This document shows positions 17,563-26,504 of a stretch of DNA of 57,959 nt, in pieces. The position numbers were made by a program, and so were the translations under genes. The notes beneath the pieces were generated by a model. It was given only the letters and a program-made list of their open reading frames with translations. It searched no databases and was not told the origin of the DNA. Position 1 is the stretch's first letter, and the number at the start of each line of letters is the position of its first letter. Origin of the DNA: Candidatus Anammoximicrobium sp. (GTDB lineage: Bacteria > Planctomycetota > Planctomycetia > Pirellulales > Pirellulaceae); assembly GCA_012515235.1 (NCBI GenBank), contig JAAYYU010000070.1, positions 1-57,959 on the forward strand. Direction: 5' to 3'.

Positions 17563-18672
17563 ATGTTCCATCCCTGGATCGCGCAGCGCACGACCACGTT
17601 TGACAGCAGCGGCATTCGCAAGGTGTTCGATCTGGCGGCGCAGATGAAGGACCCGATCAACCTGTCGATCGGCCAGCCCGACTTTGACGTGCCGGAGGCG
17701 GTTCGCCAAGCCTGTATTGATGCGATCCAGAGCCGCAAGAACAGCTATGCGCTGACGCAGGGCGTGCCCGTGCTGCGGGAGAAACTCCAGCGGCAAGTGG
17801 ACGCCGAGTTCGGACACGCGGACCGCAAGGTGTTCGTCGCCTCCGGAACCAGCGGCGGGCTGGTGCTGGTTATGCTGTCGCTGGTCAATCCGGGCGACGA
17901 GGTGATCGTTTTCGATCCGTTCTTCGTCATGTACCAGCCGCTGGTGAGCCTGGTCGGCGGCGTCACGGTCTTGATCGACACCTATCCGGACTTCCGCATC
18001 GATCTGAACCGGGTGGCGGATGCCATCACGCCGAGGACCAAGCTGATTCTGTTGAACAGCCCCGCCAATCCGACCGGCGTCACGGCGACGACCGCGGAGA
18101 TCGAAGGCCTGGCCAAGCTGGCTGCGGAACACAAGGTGGCGCTGGTCTCGGACGAGATCTATCGCGCCTTTTGCTATGACGAGCCGTTTCTGTCGCCGGC
18201 CAGGTTCAACGACCAGGCGATCGTGATCGACGGGTTTTCCAAGAGTCACGCCATGACCGGCTGGCGGCTGGGCTTTGTCCACGGCCCCGCGGCGGTGATC
18301 GACGCGATGGTCAAGCTGCAGCAGTACACGTTTGTGTGCGCCCCGCAACCGGCGCAGTGGGCCGGCGCCGTGGCGATGGACGTCGACGTCAGCCAGTACC
18401 TGGACCAGTACCGGCGCAAACGCGACATGCTCTACGAAGGGCTCCAGGATGTTTTCGAGTTGGTCAAGCCGGGCGGCGCTTTCTATGCGTTCCCCAAGGC
18501 CCCCTGGGGCAGCGGCAGCGAGTTTGTCACCGAGGCCATCCACAACCGGCTGCTGATCATTCCCGGCGGCATTTTCAGCCAGCGCGACACCCACTTCCGC
18601 CTGTCCTACGCCGCGGACGACGCGGTGATCGAGCGTGGAATCGAGGTCTTGCGAAAGCTGGCCCAGCGTTGA
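17563..18672 (+). CDS. PLP-dependent aminotransferase, class I/II
   Basis: 369 aa, complete for a fold-type I aminotransferase. Visible landmarks are the substrate-end segment NLSIGQPDFDVP, a YALTQGVPVLR loop, the cofactor-ring region DEVIVFDPFFVMY, NSPANPTGV (about 167-175), SDEIYRAF, and the Schiff-base lysine in FSKSHAMTGWRLG (Lys near 228). The C-terminal Arg in FRLSYA fits the carboxylate-binding residue. It is cytosolic, probably an aspartate/aromatic/alanine-type enzyme of amino-acid metabolism, with exact specificity unknown. The gene is downstream of the cNMP-binding gene and convergent with HzsA-like gene 2, only 41 bp away. Confidence 0.85.
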   Translation: MFHPWIAQRTTTFDSSGIRKVFDLAAQMKDPINLSIGQPDFDVPEAVRQACIDAIQSRKNSYALTQGVPVLREKLQRQVDAEFGHADRKVFVASGTSGGLVLVMLSLVNPGDEVIVFDPFFVMYQPLVSLVGGVTVLIDTYPDFRIDLNRVADAITPRTKLILLNSPANPTGVTATTAEIEGLAKLAAEHKVALVSDEIYRAFCYDEPFLSPARFNDQAIVIDGFSKSHAMTGWRLGFVHGPAAVIDAMVKLQQYTFVCAPQPAQWAGAVAMDVDVSQYLDQYRRKRDMLYEGLQDVFELVKPGGAFYAFPKAPWGSGSEFVTEAIHNRLLIIPGGIFSQRDTHFRLSYAADDAVIERGIEVLRKLAQR

Positions 18673-18713
18673 ACGCGGTTTCGGCGGGCCTGGTTTGGTC
18701 GTTGCCGGGCGCC

Positions 18714-21700
18714 CTATTCCAGCACCGCCCGGCTGATCTCGCCGCGGAGCTGCGCTTCACCGGGCTCGCGTTCAAAGACGCCGTAGAACATCGAGCAGCA
18801 GTCGATCCAGAGCACCAGGCGGTGGAAGTCTTCCGGCGGCAGTTTCACGTCGTAGTGGCCCTTTTCCAGCAGGGCGATCAGCTTCGAGGCGCGGGCCCCG
18901 AACTGGCCGGGCCGCGTGCGGTAGTTGTCGCCGTAGGAAGTAAAGCCGTAGGGGACGAGCGAGTTGTAGGAAGCGTAGAATTTGTTGGCGATCGGTTCCC
19001 GGCCCAGGTTCGGCGCCTGCTTGGCCCGGTTCTCCTCGTGGCACTGGACGCAGTGGCGGTCGAGCACCGGCTGGACGAGACGCGGATAGCTGAACGGATG
19101 CGAGCCGTCCACGTCGGGCGCGGGCGTCGAGGGCGGACGCTGCAGCGCCAGCGCGGCCGTCGGCACGAATTTGGCCGTTCTTGATTTGGGCTCGTGGCAG
19201 CCCGCGCACACCAGGTGTTCGCCGTCGCGCAGGCTGGTGGCCGAACGCATCGAAGTCACGGCCATGCCGCGTTCGTCGAGCGCCTGGAAGAACAACTCGC
19301 GGTAGGCCGGCACGGTGAAGTGCGCGCTGCCGTCCTCTTCCACCGGCACCGTGCCGAGCACCCATCGGCACGGCATCATCGAGTCGCCCGCTTCGGCGAT
19401 CCGTTTGCCGGTTTCATGGGGCCGCAGCCCCCCGCTGGGCACGGCGCACGGAACGAGTTGGAAAACTCGGAGCGACTTGATCTCGGTGTTCTCGGGCCAG
19501 CCCCCGCGCATGTCGTACACGTTGACGACCGCCATCGTGGCCTGGCCCTGGTCGCCGATGACGGCGGGTTTCGGCGCGGTGGCCAGGGCGGGCGCCGCGG
19601 GCAGCTGCGCTGGCCGCAACGGGATCGGATTCATACAGCCGATGTCGGGATCGCGGTAGACGAGCTCCTTGTTGCCGAAGGCGTCGACCAGGTAGATGCC
19701 GTAGTTTTCGCCGGGCCGCCGGAGGGCCGCGCCGCTCATCGCGGCGTCGTAGACGCACAGGTGGTAGTTCTCGCTGAGCGGCCACGGCGTGCTGTACACC
19801 TGGCGGCCGCCCTGGCTTTCGGGAAAACCGACCTCCGGCGTCAGCCGCCGCACGGGCCCCATGCTGTCGTCGTCGGCGACGTGCGGACTGATGATGATCA
19901 GCGAGCCGTAGGCCTGGCCGTGATGCGGGGCCGCGACGCCGACGTATTTGGCCGAGCCGGGAATCGCCCGCACGTACAGTTCCATGTCGGGCCGCGCCAG
20001 GCGGGCGGCATAGTTGCCGTGGATCGGGCGCGGATCGCGGCCGTCGAGGGTCACGGTCCAAGGCATGTGCGCGACGACGCCGTGGCGGTCGACGTAGTCC
20101 CAGCGGGTCCAGACGATCCGGCCGTCGTGGGAAACGCTCGGATTCCACTCGTTGCTTTCGTGAAAACTCAAGCAGTTGATCTCGCTGCCGTCCGGGTTCA
20201 TGTCGTACAGCGTATACAGCGGGCAAGCGCGGCCGCACCGCAAGTAGCCGCCGCGGCGCTCGCTGATAAAGGCCACGCGGCCGTTGGGCAGCCAACAGGG
20301 GTCGAAGTCGTTCCAGGTGCCGTCGGTCAGCTGCTGCAGGCCGCTGCCGTCCACGTTCACCTTGAACAGGTGATAACACCGCTGCGGATCCCAGTGTCCG
20401 CGCGTGGGGTCCTCGTGGAACACCTGCTCCCTCGGTCCTTTGCGTTCGACGTAGGCGAAGACAATCTGCCGCGCGTCGGGCGACAACGCCGGCGAGAGGA
20501 ACGAACCGCCCTCGGCGTCGTCGCCGCTGACTTCCTGCTGGCCGTCGTAGCGCAGGTCGGGCCGCAGCACGCTGCCGCCGCGGAGCCGCTGGTCCCGCAA
20601 CCGGCCCGTCTCGCAAATCCTGTCCGCCAACACGTCGCGGACGGTCGGGTTTTCGCCGAAGGCGTCTTCCAGCACGTACAGCCCGCCGCCGGGGTTTTGG
20701 CAGATCCCGTAGAACTGGTCGCACATGTGCTGATAGATGGCCCGGTGACGCTTGATGAACACCAGCTGGTCAAAGTCCAGCAACGGGTTGTTGAACGCAA
20801 TCTGCCGCCGCAGCCGGCAGGTTTCGTCGAACAAGGCGCGCCGGGCCGCAGAATCCGCGACCGGCGTGTCGGCGGCCGCTCGCTGCAGTTTCGCCAGCGG
20901 CGCGTCGAACGCAGCGAGGCGCGCCCCCGCGTCCCGCTCCTTCAGGTCGGCCAACAGGGCCGCCGTCCGCCGCACCACGATGTCGGCCGGGTCGCGGTCC
21001 TCCGGCCAGACCAGCGCCGCCGGGTGAAACACCTGCTTGGCGATCTCCGCCGCCGTCGACCGCTCGACCGGCACGTAACGGTCGCCGTTCCAGGTGCGTT
21101 CCCCCGTCGCCTTGCTCAGCACGTCGCGCTGGCGGAGGTCGAACTGGAGCGTGGCGAACTGGTCGTCGAGTTCCAACACCCGCACGGCCCGTTCGCGGAA
21201 CGCGGACCAGCGCGGATCGGCGTCGGGCGCTTTCGCGGCGACGAGCGCGTCCAACTCGGGCTGCAGCCGCGATTGGGGGCCGGTCAGCGCCAGGCATTGG
21301 CGATAGCGGCAGGCCCGCGCGTACAGGTCCAGCCAGCGCGGATCGCTGGGCGCGGCGTCGGCCTGGGCCAACGCTTCCATTTCGGCCCGGAAAGGCGCGT
21401 CGCGGGGCGCGATCTGGTTCAGCACGGCGTCGAGAATCTCCCGTTCCAATTGCGCCGTCTTGCGCTGCCCGAACCACGACGCGATGCCGTCGCCGCCGGC
21501 GTCCGCCAGCAGCCAGCCGGCCTGCGTGGAGAATTTCGCCGCCACGTCCGCCCAATCCGATGGCAGCGGCGGGGCCGCGGAGCGCACTTGGAAGCGGCAG
21601 ATCCCCGCCGCGCGGTCCAGGTCCTCGCCGACCCAGGCCTCGAAACGCTCGTACCGCCCGTCCAGTTGAAACCGCAACTCGCTGTCCGCGTGAACCCACA

Positions 21701-22160
21701 GGCCGAACGAGAACGTCCGGTCGCCGACTCGCAGCGGATGATCTTGCCAGTTCTTGTCCACCAGCAATTGGCCCCAGCCGACCTTGACGGAGACCGGTTT
21801 CAGCGCGGTCAGCCGCGTGACGCTTCCGTCGCGGGCAATCAATTGCGGCTCGCCCCAGATGTTGCAGTTGGCCGGACCTTTTTCGCACTTGGCAATCAGC
21901 CGCAATTCCTGCAGGCCGGCGACGTTGACGACCACGTGCCGGGCCGGCCCCTGGCCGTCCAAAGGGCCGCTGTCGAACGGCTTGAACAACGAATCGCTGG
22001 TGGGCGCCCGCTGCGCCTCGGGCGACTTCAGATAATCAGACCGCGCGGCGGCCATGGTCTCCGCCCACGAGGCCTGATCCGTCCGGTCCGCCGCGCCCGC
22101 CAGCCCCGCCGACCCGAAAACCAACCATGCGCCCGCCAGAAAACCGTGCCATGTTTTCAT
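18714..22160 (-). CDS. HzsA-like secreted protein 2 with N-terminal NPCBM-like domain
   Basis: 1148 aa from ATG 22160, chosen because it opens the signal peptide MKTWHGFLAGAWLVFGSAGLAGA; the frame extends upstream only as noise. Residues about 60-180 resemble an NPCBM domain (VVVNVAGLQELRLIAKCEKG, FSFGLWVHADSELRFQLDG, FEAWVGEDLD). A helical insert follows, then PD40 blades (HLFKVNVDGSGLQQLTDGTW, WLPNGRVAFISERRGG, YTLYDMNPDGSEI). Near the C-terminus are two CXXCH motifs, CAGCH (about 985) and CVQCH (about 1038). The VPVEEDGSAHFTVPAYRELF linker is shared with the two other paralogues. Secreted and possibly heme-binding; a carbohydrate ligand for the N-domain is inference. Confidence 0.75.
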   Translation of the reverse strand: MKTWHGFLAGAWLVFGSAGLAGAADRTDQASWAETMAAARSDYLKSPEAQRAPTSDSLFKPFDSGPLDGQGPARHVVVNVAGLQELRLIAKCEKGPANCNIWGEPQLIARDGSVTRLTALKPVSVKVGWGQLLVDKNWQDHPLRVGDRTFSFGLWVHADSELRFQLDGRYERFEAWVGEDLDRAAGICRFQVRSAAPPLPSDWADVAAKFSTQAGWLLADAGGDGIASWFGQRKTAQLEREILDAVLNQIAPRDAPFRAEMEALAQADAAPSDPRWLDLYARACRYRQCLALTGPQSRLQPELDALVAAKAPDADPRWSAFRERAVRVLELDDQFATLQFDLRQRDVLSKATGERTWNGDRYVPVERSTAAEIAKQVFHPAALVWPEDRDPADIVVRRTAALLADLKERDAGARLAAFDAPLAKLQRAAADTPVADSAARRALFDETCRLRRQIAFNNPLLDFDQLVFIKRHRAIYQHMCDQFYGICQNPGGGLYVLEDAFGENPTVRDVLADRICETGRLRDQRLRGGSVLRPDLRYDGQQEVSGDDAEGGSFLSPALSPDARQIVFAYVERKGPREQVFHEDPTRGHWDPQRCYHLFKVNVDGSGLQQLTDGTWNDFDPCWLPNGRVAFISERRGGYLRCGRACPLYTLYDMNPDGSEINCLSFHESNEWNPSVSHDGRIVWTRWDYVDRHGVVAHMPWTVTLDGRDPRPIHGNYAARLARPDMELYVRAIPGSAKYVGVAAPHHGQAYGSLIIISPHVADDDSMGPVRRLTPEVGFPESQGGRQVYSTPWPLSENYHLCVYDAAMSGAALRRPGENYGIYLVDAFGNKELVYRDPDIGCMNPIPLRPAQLPAAPALATAPKPAVIGDQGQATMAVVNVYDMRGGWPENTEIKSLRVFQLVPCAVPSGGLRPHETGKRIAEAGDSMMPCRWVLGTVPVEEDGSAHFTVPAYRELFFQALDERGMAVTSMRSATSLRDGEHLVCAGCHEPKSRTAKFVPTAALALQRPPSTPAPDVDGSHPFSYPRLVQPVLDRHCVQCHEENRAKQAPNLGREPIANKFYASYNSLVPYGFTSYGDNYRTRPGQFGARASKLIALLEKGHYDVKLPPEDFHRLVLWIDCCSMFYGVFEREPGEAQLRGEISRAVLE

Positions 22161-22461
22161 CGGTCGATACCACCCTGAATAGAATTGGGTTCTGGCCCGG
22201 AAACTCCCGGTGCCGGTCGCCGAACTCGTCCTCCGTGAGGATCGGACTTTGCGGCTTGCAATCGACCAGGCCGCTGTGCCCGTCCCGTCCCTTTCTGTTA
22301 TACTCTGCTCTCGTCTGGGTTGCGATTGTAGGCCGGGCCGTTGGGAAGTCAACTTGTGGAGACAAGGCGAACACGGGGTCCTTGTGACACAACGCTTCAC
22401 GCTCGGCAGGATCGCCACGCCCTGCTTGGCCAAAACCTTTTTCTCACGCTCAGGTGACCGC
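22161..22461. other. divergent intergenic region
   Basis: About 300 bp between HzsA-like gene 2 and the first Gfo/Idh/MocA gene. A TATACT at 22299-22304 could be a -10 box for the rightward genes, but no good -35 lies 16-18 bp before it. Nothing else was recognised. Confidence 0.3.
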
Positions 22462-23844
22462 ATGAAACGAAACCACTCTTCGCGGCGGCATTTCCTCAAA
22501 ACTTCAGCGGCAACTCTGGGAGCGGCAGCGTTCGGGCGGCCGCTGATCCTGTCGGGCGCCGAGGCCGCGTCGACCGCCGCCAACAGCCGGCTGAACCTGG
22601 CGCTGGTCGGCTGCGGCGGGCAGGGGCGCAGCGTGATGAAGGGCTTGCTCGCCGGCGGCGCGAATCTGGCGGCCCTGTGCGATCCGGACCAGGCGATGAT
22701 CGAGAAAGCCCGCGCCGACGCCTTGAATTCCGGCGGCGAGGCGACCAAGGACGCCCAGGCGTATGAGGACTATCGGCGGTTGCTGGACAAGGCGTCGAGC
22801 TTCGACGCGGTCCTGATCGGCACGCCCGATCACTGGCACGCCCACTTGTGTACGGTCTTCATGAAAGCGGGCAAGCACGTGTACTGTGAAAAACCGTTGA
22901 CGCACAGCGTCGCAGAAGCCCGCAGACTGCGCGAGCTGTCGCGCACCTGCAACGTCGTCACGCAGATGGGCAACCAGGGCAGCGCCAGCGCATCGCTCCG
23001 CCGCTGTACGGAGATCATCCGGGCCGGCGCGCTGGGCCCGATCCGCGAGATCTACCACTGGGGCGTGGGCGTCACGGCCAGCGAAGGCAGCGCGGCAGGC
23101 GAGGATCCCGTGCCGCCCGGCTTCAACTGGGATCTGTGGGTCGGGCCATCGGCCCTGCGCCCCTACAAGAAAGACGTCTATCATCCGTTCCGTTGGCGCA
23201 GCTGGTTCGACTTTGGCAACGGCGGCCTGGCGGACATCTGCTGCCATGCGATCAATCTGCCGATGCGGGCGCTCGACTTGAGCTATCCCGAAAAGATCGT
23301 CATCAACGTACACGACGGCAAGCAGGTTGCCGGCAAAGCCGCGGTGGAATTCCATTTCCCTGCGCGGGGCCGCCTCGACCCCGTCGCCTTGCACTGGCAG
23401 GGAAGCGGTCTGCCGCCGGCCGACGTGCTGCAGCCTCTGGTTGAGGTCTACAAGGACAAGATCCCCGGCGGCCTGATGATCCTCGGCGAAAAAGGCTGCA
23501 TCTACACCAGTCACTGGAACACCGGCGGCCTGATCCGCCTGCAGGGCGAGCCCCGCTTGAAGGACGTGCTCCACCACGAGGCCACCCGGGCGATTCCGGA
23601 GAGCCTGCCGCGGATTGGCAACCACGGCCAGGAATGGCTCGACGCTTGCCGCAGCCAGGACAAGACCAAGACCTTCTCCGACTTCGACACCGGCGGCCTG
23701 CTCACCGAGATCGGCCTGGCAGGCGTGCTCGGCCTCCGCACCGGCAAGAACCTGGATTGGGACGGCGAGCAGATGCGGGCGACCAACGCCCCCGAGTCCG
23801 CCCGCTTCGTGCATACCGAATACCGGACGAAATGGCTCTCGTGA
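22462..23844 (+). CDS. Tat-exported Gfo/Idh/MocA family oxidoreductase 1
   Basis: 460 aa. ATG 22462 follows AGGTGA at proper spacing and begins a twin-arginine signal (SSRRHFLKTSAATLGAAAFG). The Rossmann domain has LALVGCGGQGR (about 47-57) and an acidic strand end in CDPDQ. The YCEKPLTHS motif (about 140-150) carries the Lys conserved in the family, followed by GNQGSASASLRR and the C-terminal alpha/beta domain with FDFGNGGLADICCHAINLP. Family members oxidise or epimerise sugars with bound NAD(P). Tat export with cofactor already bound is typical of planctomycete members. It heads a likely set with the downstream TIM-barrel isomerase and DapA-like gene. Confidence 0.85.
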   Translation: MKRNHSSRRHFLKTSAATLGAAAFGRPLILSGAEAASTAANSRLNLALVGCGGQGRSVMKGLLAGGANLAALCDPDQAMIEKARADALNSGGEATKDAQAYEDYRRLLDKASSFDAVLIGTPDHWHAHLCTVFMKAGKHVYCEKPLTHSVAEARRLRELSRTCNVVTQMGNQGSASASLRRCTEIIRAGALGPIREIYHWGVGVTASEGSAAGEDPVPPGFNWDLWVGPSALRPYKKDVYHPFRWRSWFDFGNGGLADICCHAINLPMRALDLSYPEKIVINVHDGKQVAGKAAVEFHFPARGRLDPVALHWQGSGLPPADVLQPLVEVYKDKIPGGLMILGEKGCIYTSHWNTGGLIRLQGEPRLKDVLHHEATRAIPESLPRIGNHGQEWLDACRSQDKTKTFSDFDTGGLLTEIGLAGVLGLRTGKNLDWDGEQMRATNAPESARFVHTEYRTKWLS

Positions 23845-23931
23845 GCGCACGGCTCGAACCGGCCTGGCCGCGGATCGTCACGACCCCGGCCTCTGCTTGA
23901 ATTCGCCGTGGATCAGTGCGATAACTAGCAG

Positions 23932-24039
23932 CCAATGGGATTCGGACACGGAAAGCGCCGTTCCGGATGGCACGGTCGAGCGAAACACCGAAACCGGGAC
24001 TTTGTCAACGACGCGCACCACGTGCCGAAATCCCGTTGG
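23932..24039. repeat. MITE-like element, copy 2
   Basis: 108 bp with inverted ends ccaatgggattcggacac (23932-23949) and gtgccgaaatcccgttgg (24022-24039), 14 of 18 complementary. The right end is identical to copy 1 and the left flank actagcag is shared. Internal blocks cacggaaag and gatggcacggtcg recur in copy 3 near 52560. It sits between two genes of one probable operon. Confidence 0.65.
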
Positions 24040-24106
24040 CGACTGACGTCCGCACCGCTCATGGCTGCGCCGCGACGAACGCGTCCTTTAGCGAGGAGGA
24101 GTAAGC

Positions 24107-24958
24107 GTGATTCACATCGGCATCCACACGGACAATTACCGGCCCCTGAGTCAGAGCTTTGAAACCGCCTGCGAGAAGATCGCAGCGCTGGGGATCAAGC
24201 ACATCGAGTTCGCCGTGATCCACGGGCAGAACTTCATTCAGGCCCTGGGTTACGATCCGGGCGTTTCGCTGCAATCCAACCCGCGGGCGCTGCGCAAGTA
24301 CCTGGACCGGCTCGGCCTGGAAGTAACGCAGATCGACGGTTCGTATCCGATGATGGGACCCAACGGTTCGGCGTTCGGTGTCCAGTACGTCCAGCAGTCG
24401 ATTCGCTTTGCCGCCGAAGTCGGCTGCCCGATGGTCGATACGGTGGACGGGGCCTTTGAGATCCCCGGCTTTTCGCTGGACGAGATCTTCCGCATCACCT
24501 GCGACAACTTCCGCCAGTGCCTGCCGTGGGCGGAGGACTACAACGTAGTGATCAACGTGGAAACCCACGGGCCGTACACCAGCAATCCGGATTTCATGCT
24601 GCGGCTGTTTGAATACTTCGACTCGCCCTACCTGCGGTTCAACTTCGACACCGGCAATACGTACATCGCCGGCAAGGATCCGCTGGAGTTCTGCCGGACG
24701 TTCCGCAAATACCTGGCACATTGCCACATCAAGGACGTCTCGCCGGCCCTGGCGGCCGCCGTCCGCGGCGAGGAAACGGGCATCGGCTCGTCCGAAGTCC
24801 CGGTCGGCGGCGGCGTGAATGCGGACAACATCCGGGCCGTGATCCGGTACCTGCTGGAGACCAACTGGGACGGCGCAGTGTCCCTGGAGTGTTCCGGCAC
24901 GGACGAGAACACGCGTCACAGCGTGGAGTTCATGCGCGGCCTTGTGGGCGGCGACTGA
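24107..24958 (+). CDS. sugar phosphate isomerase/epimerase-like TIM-barrel protein
   Basis: 283 aa from a GTG start at 24107, fixed by GAGGAGGAG seven bases upstream. It is a xylose-isomerase-like/AP-endonuclease-2 barrel. Putative metal ligands appear in order: VINVETHGPY (Glu near 154), FNFDTGNTY (Asp near 182), AHCHIKDVSP (His near 207) and VSLECSG (Glu near 265). It is cytosolic, as no signal is present. It lies between the Gfo/Idh/MocA gene and the DapA-family gene, an arrangement common in pathways for inositol, rare sugars or sugar acids. The particular isomerisation cannot be determined from sequence. Confidence 0.82.
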   Translation: MIHIGIHTDNYRPLSQSFETACEKIAALGIKHIEFAVIHGQNFIQALGYDPGVSLQSNPRALRKYLDRLGLEVTQIDGSYPMMGPNGSAFGVQYVQQSIRFAAEVGCPMVDTVDGAFEIPGFSLDEIFRITCDNFRQCLPWAEDYNVVINVETHGPYTSNPDFMLRLFEYFDSPYLRFNFDTGNTYIAGKDPLEFCRTFRKYLAHCHIKDVSPALAAAVRGEETGIGSSEVPVGGGVNADNIRAVIRYLLETNWDGAVSLECSGTDENTRHSVEFMRGLVGGD

Positions 24959-25088
24959 GGATCAAGGAACCCGCCCGCCGCCGCGCTGTTCGAGTCGGCC
25001 GGGTCGCCGCGCCTGCGAAACGACACGCCCGAAGTCTGCCTGAGAAGAGTTACCCTCCGTCGCCCGAATCGCCAAGGAGTCTGATCTG

Positions 25089-26165
25089 ATGACCGACCTT
25101 ATGCCCCTGCCGCCTCCGTGGGTTCTGCAAGCGCTTCGCCAGGGCCTGGTCATTCCGGCCCATCCGCTGGCGGTGAACGCCGCTCGTCGCCTGGACGAAC
25201 GCCGCCAGCGCGCGTTGACTCGCTACTATCACGCGGCCGGTGCGGGCGGCGTGGCCGTGGGGGTCCACACGACACAGTTCGCGATCCGAGAACCGCAGCA
25301 CGGACTCCTGAGGCCGGTCCTGGAACTGGCGGCCGAAACGGTGGCGGCCTGCGACGCGGCGAGCGAACGGCAGACCGTGCTGATTGCCGGCGTCTGCGGG
25401 GCGACGGCCCAGGCTGTCCGCGAAGCGCAACTGGCCCGCGACCTGGGTTACCACGCGGGCCTGCTGTCGCTGGGCGCGTTGCGGGCGGCCAGCGACGAGG
25501 AACTGCTTGCCCACAGCCGCGCCGTGGCGGACGAAATTCCCCTGGTCGGTTTCTACTTGCAGCCCGCGGTCGGGGGCCGGGTCCTGTCGCGAACGTTCTG
25601 GCGGCGGTTCGCGGAAATTCCCAACGTCGTGGCCATCAAGATGGCTCCGTTCAACCGCTACCAGACGCTGGACGTCATCCAGGCCGTCGCCGAGGCGGGG
25701 CGGGCCGGCGAGATCGCGCTGTACACGGGCAACGATGACAACATCGTCGTCGATCTGCTGACGCCTTACGTGATTACCACCTCGGCGGGCGCCATCGGCG
25801 TCAGAATCGTGGGCGGCCTGCTGGGGCACTGGGCCTGCTGGACCCAGAACTCCGTCGCCTTGCTGCACGAATGCCAGCGAGTTGGCACGACAGCGGGCGT
25901 GCCCGCCAATCTGCTCACGGTCGCCACCCAGGTGACCGATATGAACGCCGCGCTGTTCGATGCCGCCAACGGATACGCCGGTTGCATCGCCGGAATTCAT
26001 GAGATCCTGCGGCGCCAGGGCCTGCTGGAAGGCATCTGGTGCCTGGACGAGCGCGAGACGCTGAGCCGCGGACAAGCCGAAGAACTGGACCGCGTCTGCC
26101 GCGCGTATCCCAACCTGACCGATGACGCGTTCGTGGCCGAACACCTGGACGCGTGGCTGAGTTGA
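25089..26165 (+). CDS. dihydrodipicolinate synthase/N-acetylneuraminate lyase family protein
   Basis: 358 aa, with AAGGAG upstream. It is a class I aldolase barrel: GLVIPAHPLAV at the N-terminus, GAGGVAVGVHTTQF, the conserved Tyr in VGFYLQPAVGG and the Schiff-base Lys in VVAIKMAPFNRY. It is longer than classical DapA (about 290 aa) and lacks the strict GTTGE signature, so lysine biosynthesis is unlikely; cleavage or formation of a keto-acid from a sugar derivative is more probable. Neighbouring oxidoreductase and isomerase genes support a catabolic pathway. It is followed by a region full of inverted repeats. Confidence 0.8.
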   Translation: MTDLMPLPPPWVLQALRQGLVIPAHPLAVNAARRLDERRQRALTRYYHAAGAGGVAVGVHTTQFAIREPQHGLLRPVLELAAETVAACDAASERQTVLIAGVCGATAQAVREAQLARDLGYHAGLLSLGALRAASDEELLAHSRAVADEIPLVGFYLQPAVGGRVLSRTFWRRFAEIPNVVAIKMAPFNRYQTLDVIQAVAEAGRAGEIALYTGNDDNIVVDLLTPYVITTSAGAIGVRIVGGLLGHWACWTQNSVALLHECQRVGTTAGVPANLLTVATQVTDMNAALFDAANGYAGCIAGIHEILRRQGLLEGIWCLDERETLSRGQAEELDRVCRAYPNLTDDAFVAEHLDAWLS

Positions 26166-26216
26166 CCCCGTCCCAGCCCGGCTTTGACGCGATCGATCTG
26201 CAATCGGCGATTTTGT

Positions 26217-26381
26217 CAGCGTGGAGCGGTGTTCAAGACCAGACGGCGTCGTCGCGTCCCCCCCGTCCCGCCGTCGCCACCACGCTGCTTGCCAGCGTGG
26301 AGCGGTGTTCAAGACGCTGCGCGTCTCGCGATCGGCGTGACGGCTGGTTTTGAACATGGCTCCACGCTGGCAAGCAGCGTG
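26217..26381. repeat. inverted repeat family with 35-bp arms plus a third partial copy
   Basis: Left arm 26281-26315 and right arm 26347-26381 are inverted copies with three mismatches (core gccagcgtggagc, end tgttcaaRac). A shorter direct copy of the left arm lies at 26217-26238. The loop between arms is 31 bp. No ORF is carried. The element fills most of the 339-bp gap between the DapA-like and TolC-like genes; the remaining part shows no clear promoter. Confidence 0.75.
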
Positions 26382-26504
26382 GGGGCCGGAATCCGGGAAG
26401 CTGTTTCGGCCACCGTTGCTATGGTTTGCTTAAATCGGAAAACCCGCACAGCCGATACAGAATGACGGCGTACAGAATGCGCCGATGAGATGGGGGGGAC
26501 TGTG

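Noticed and set aside
19194..22178. 994-aa open frame on the plus strand opposite HzsA-like protein 2
   Set aside because: Antisense shadow of a well-supported gene; no motif, signal or RBS of its own.
22299..22304. TATACT as a firm promoter for the Gfo/Idh/MocA gene
   Set aside because: No acceptable -35 box at 16-18 bp, so it was noted only within the intergenic entry.
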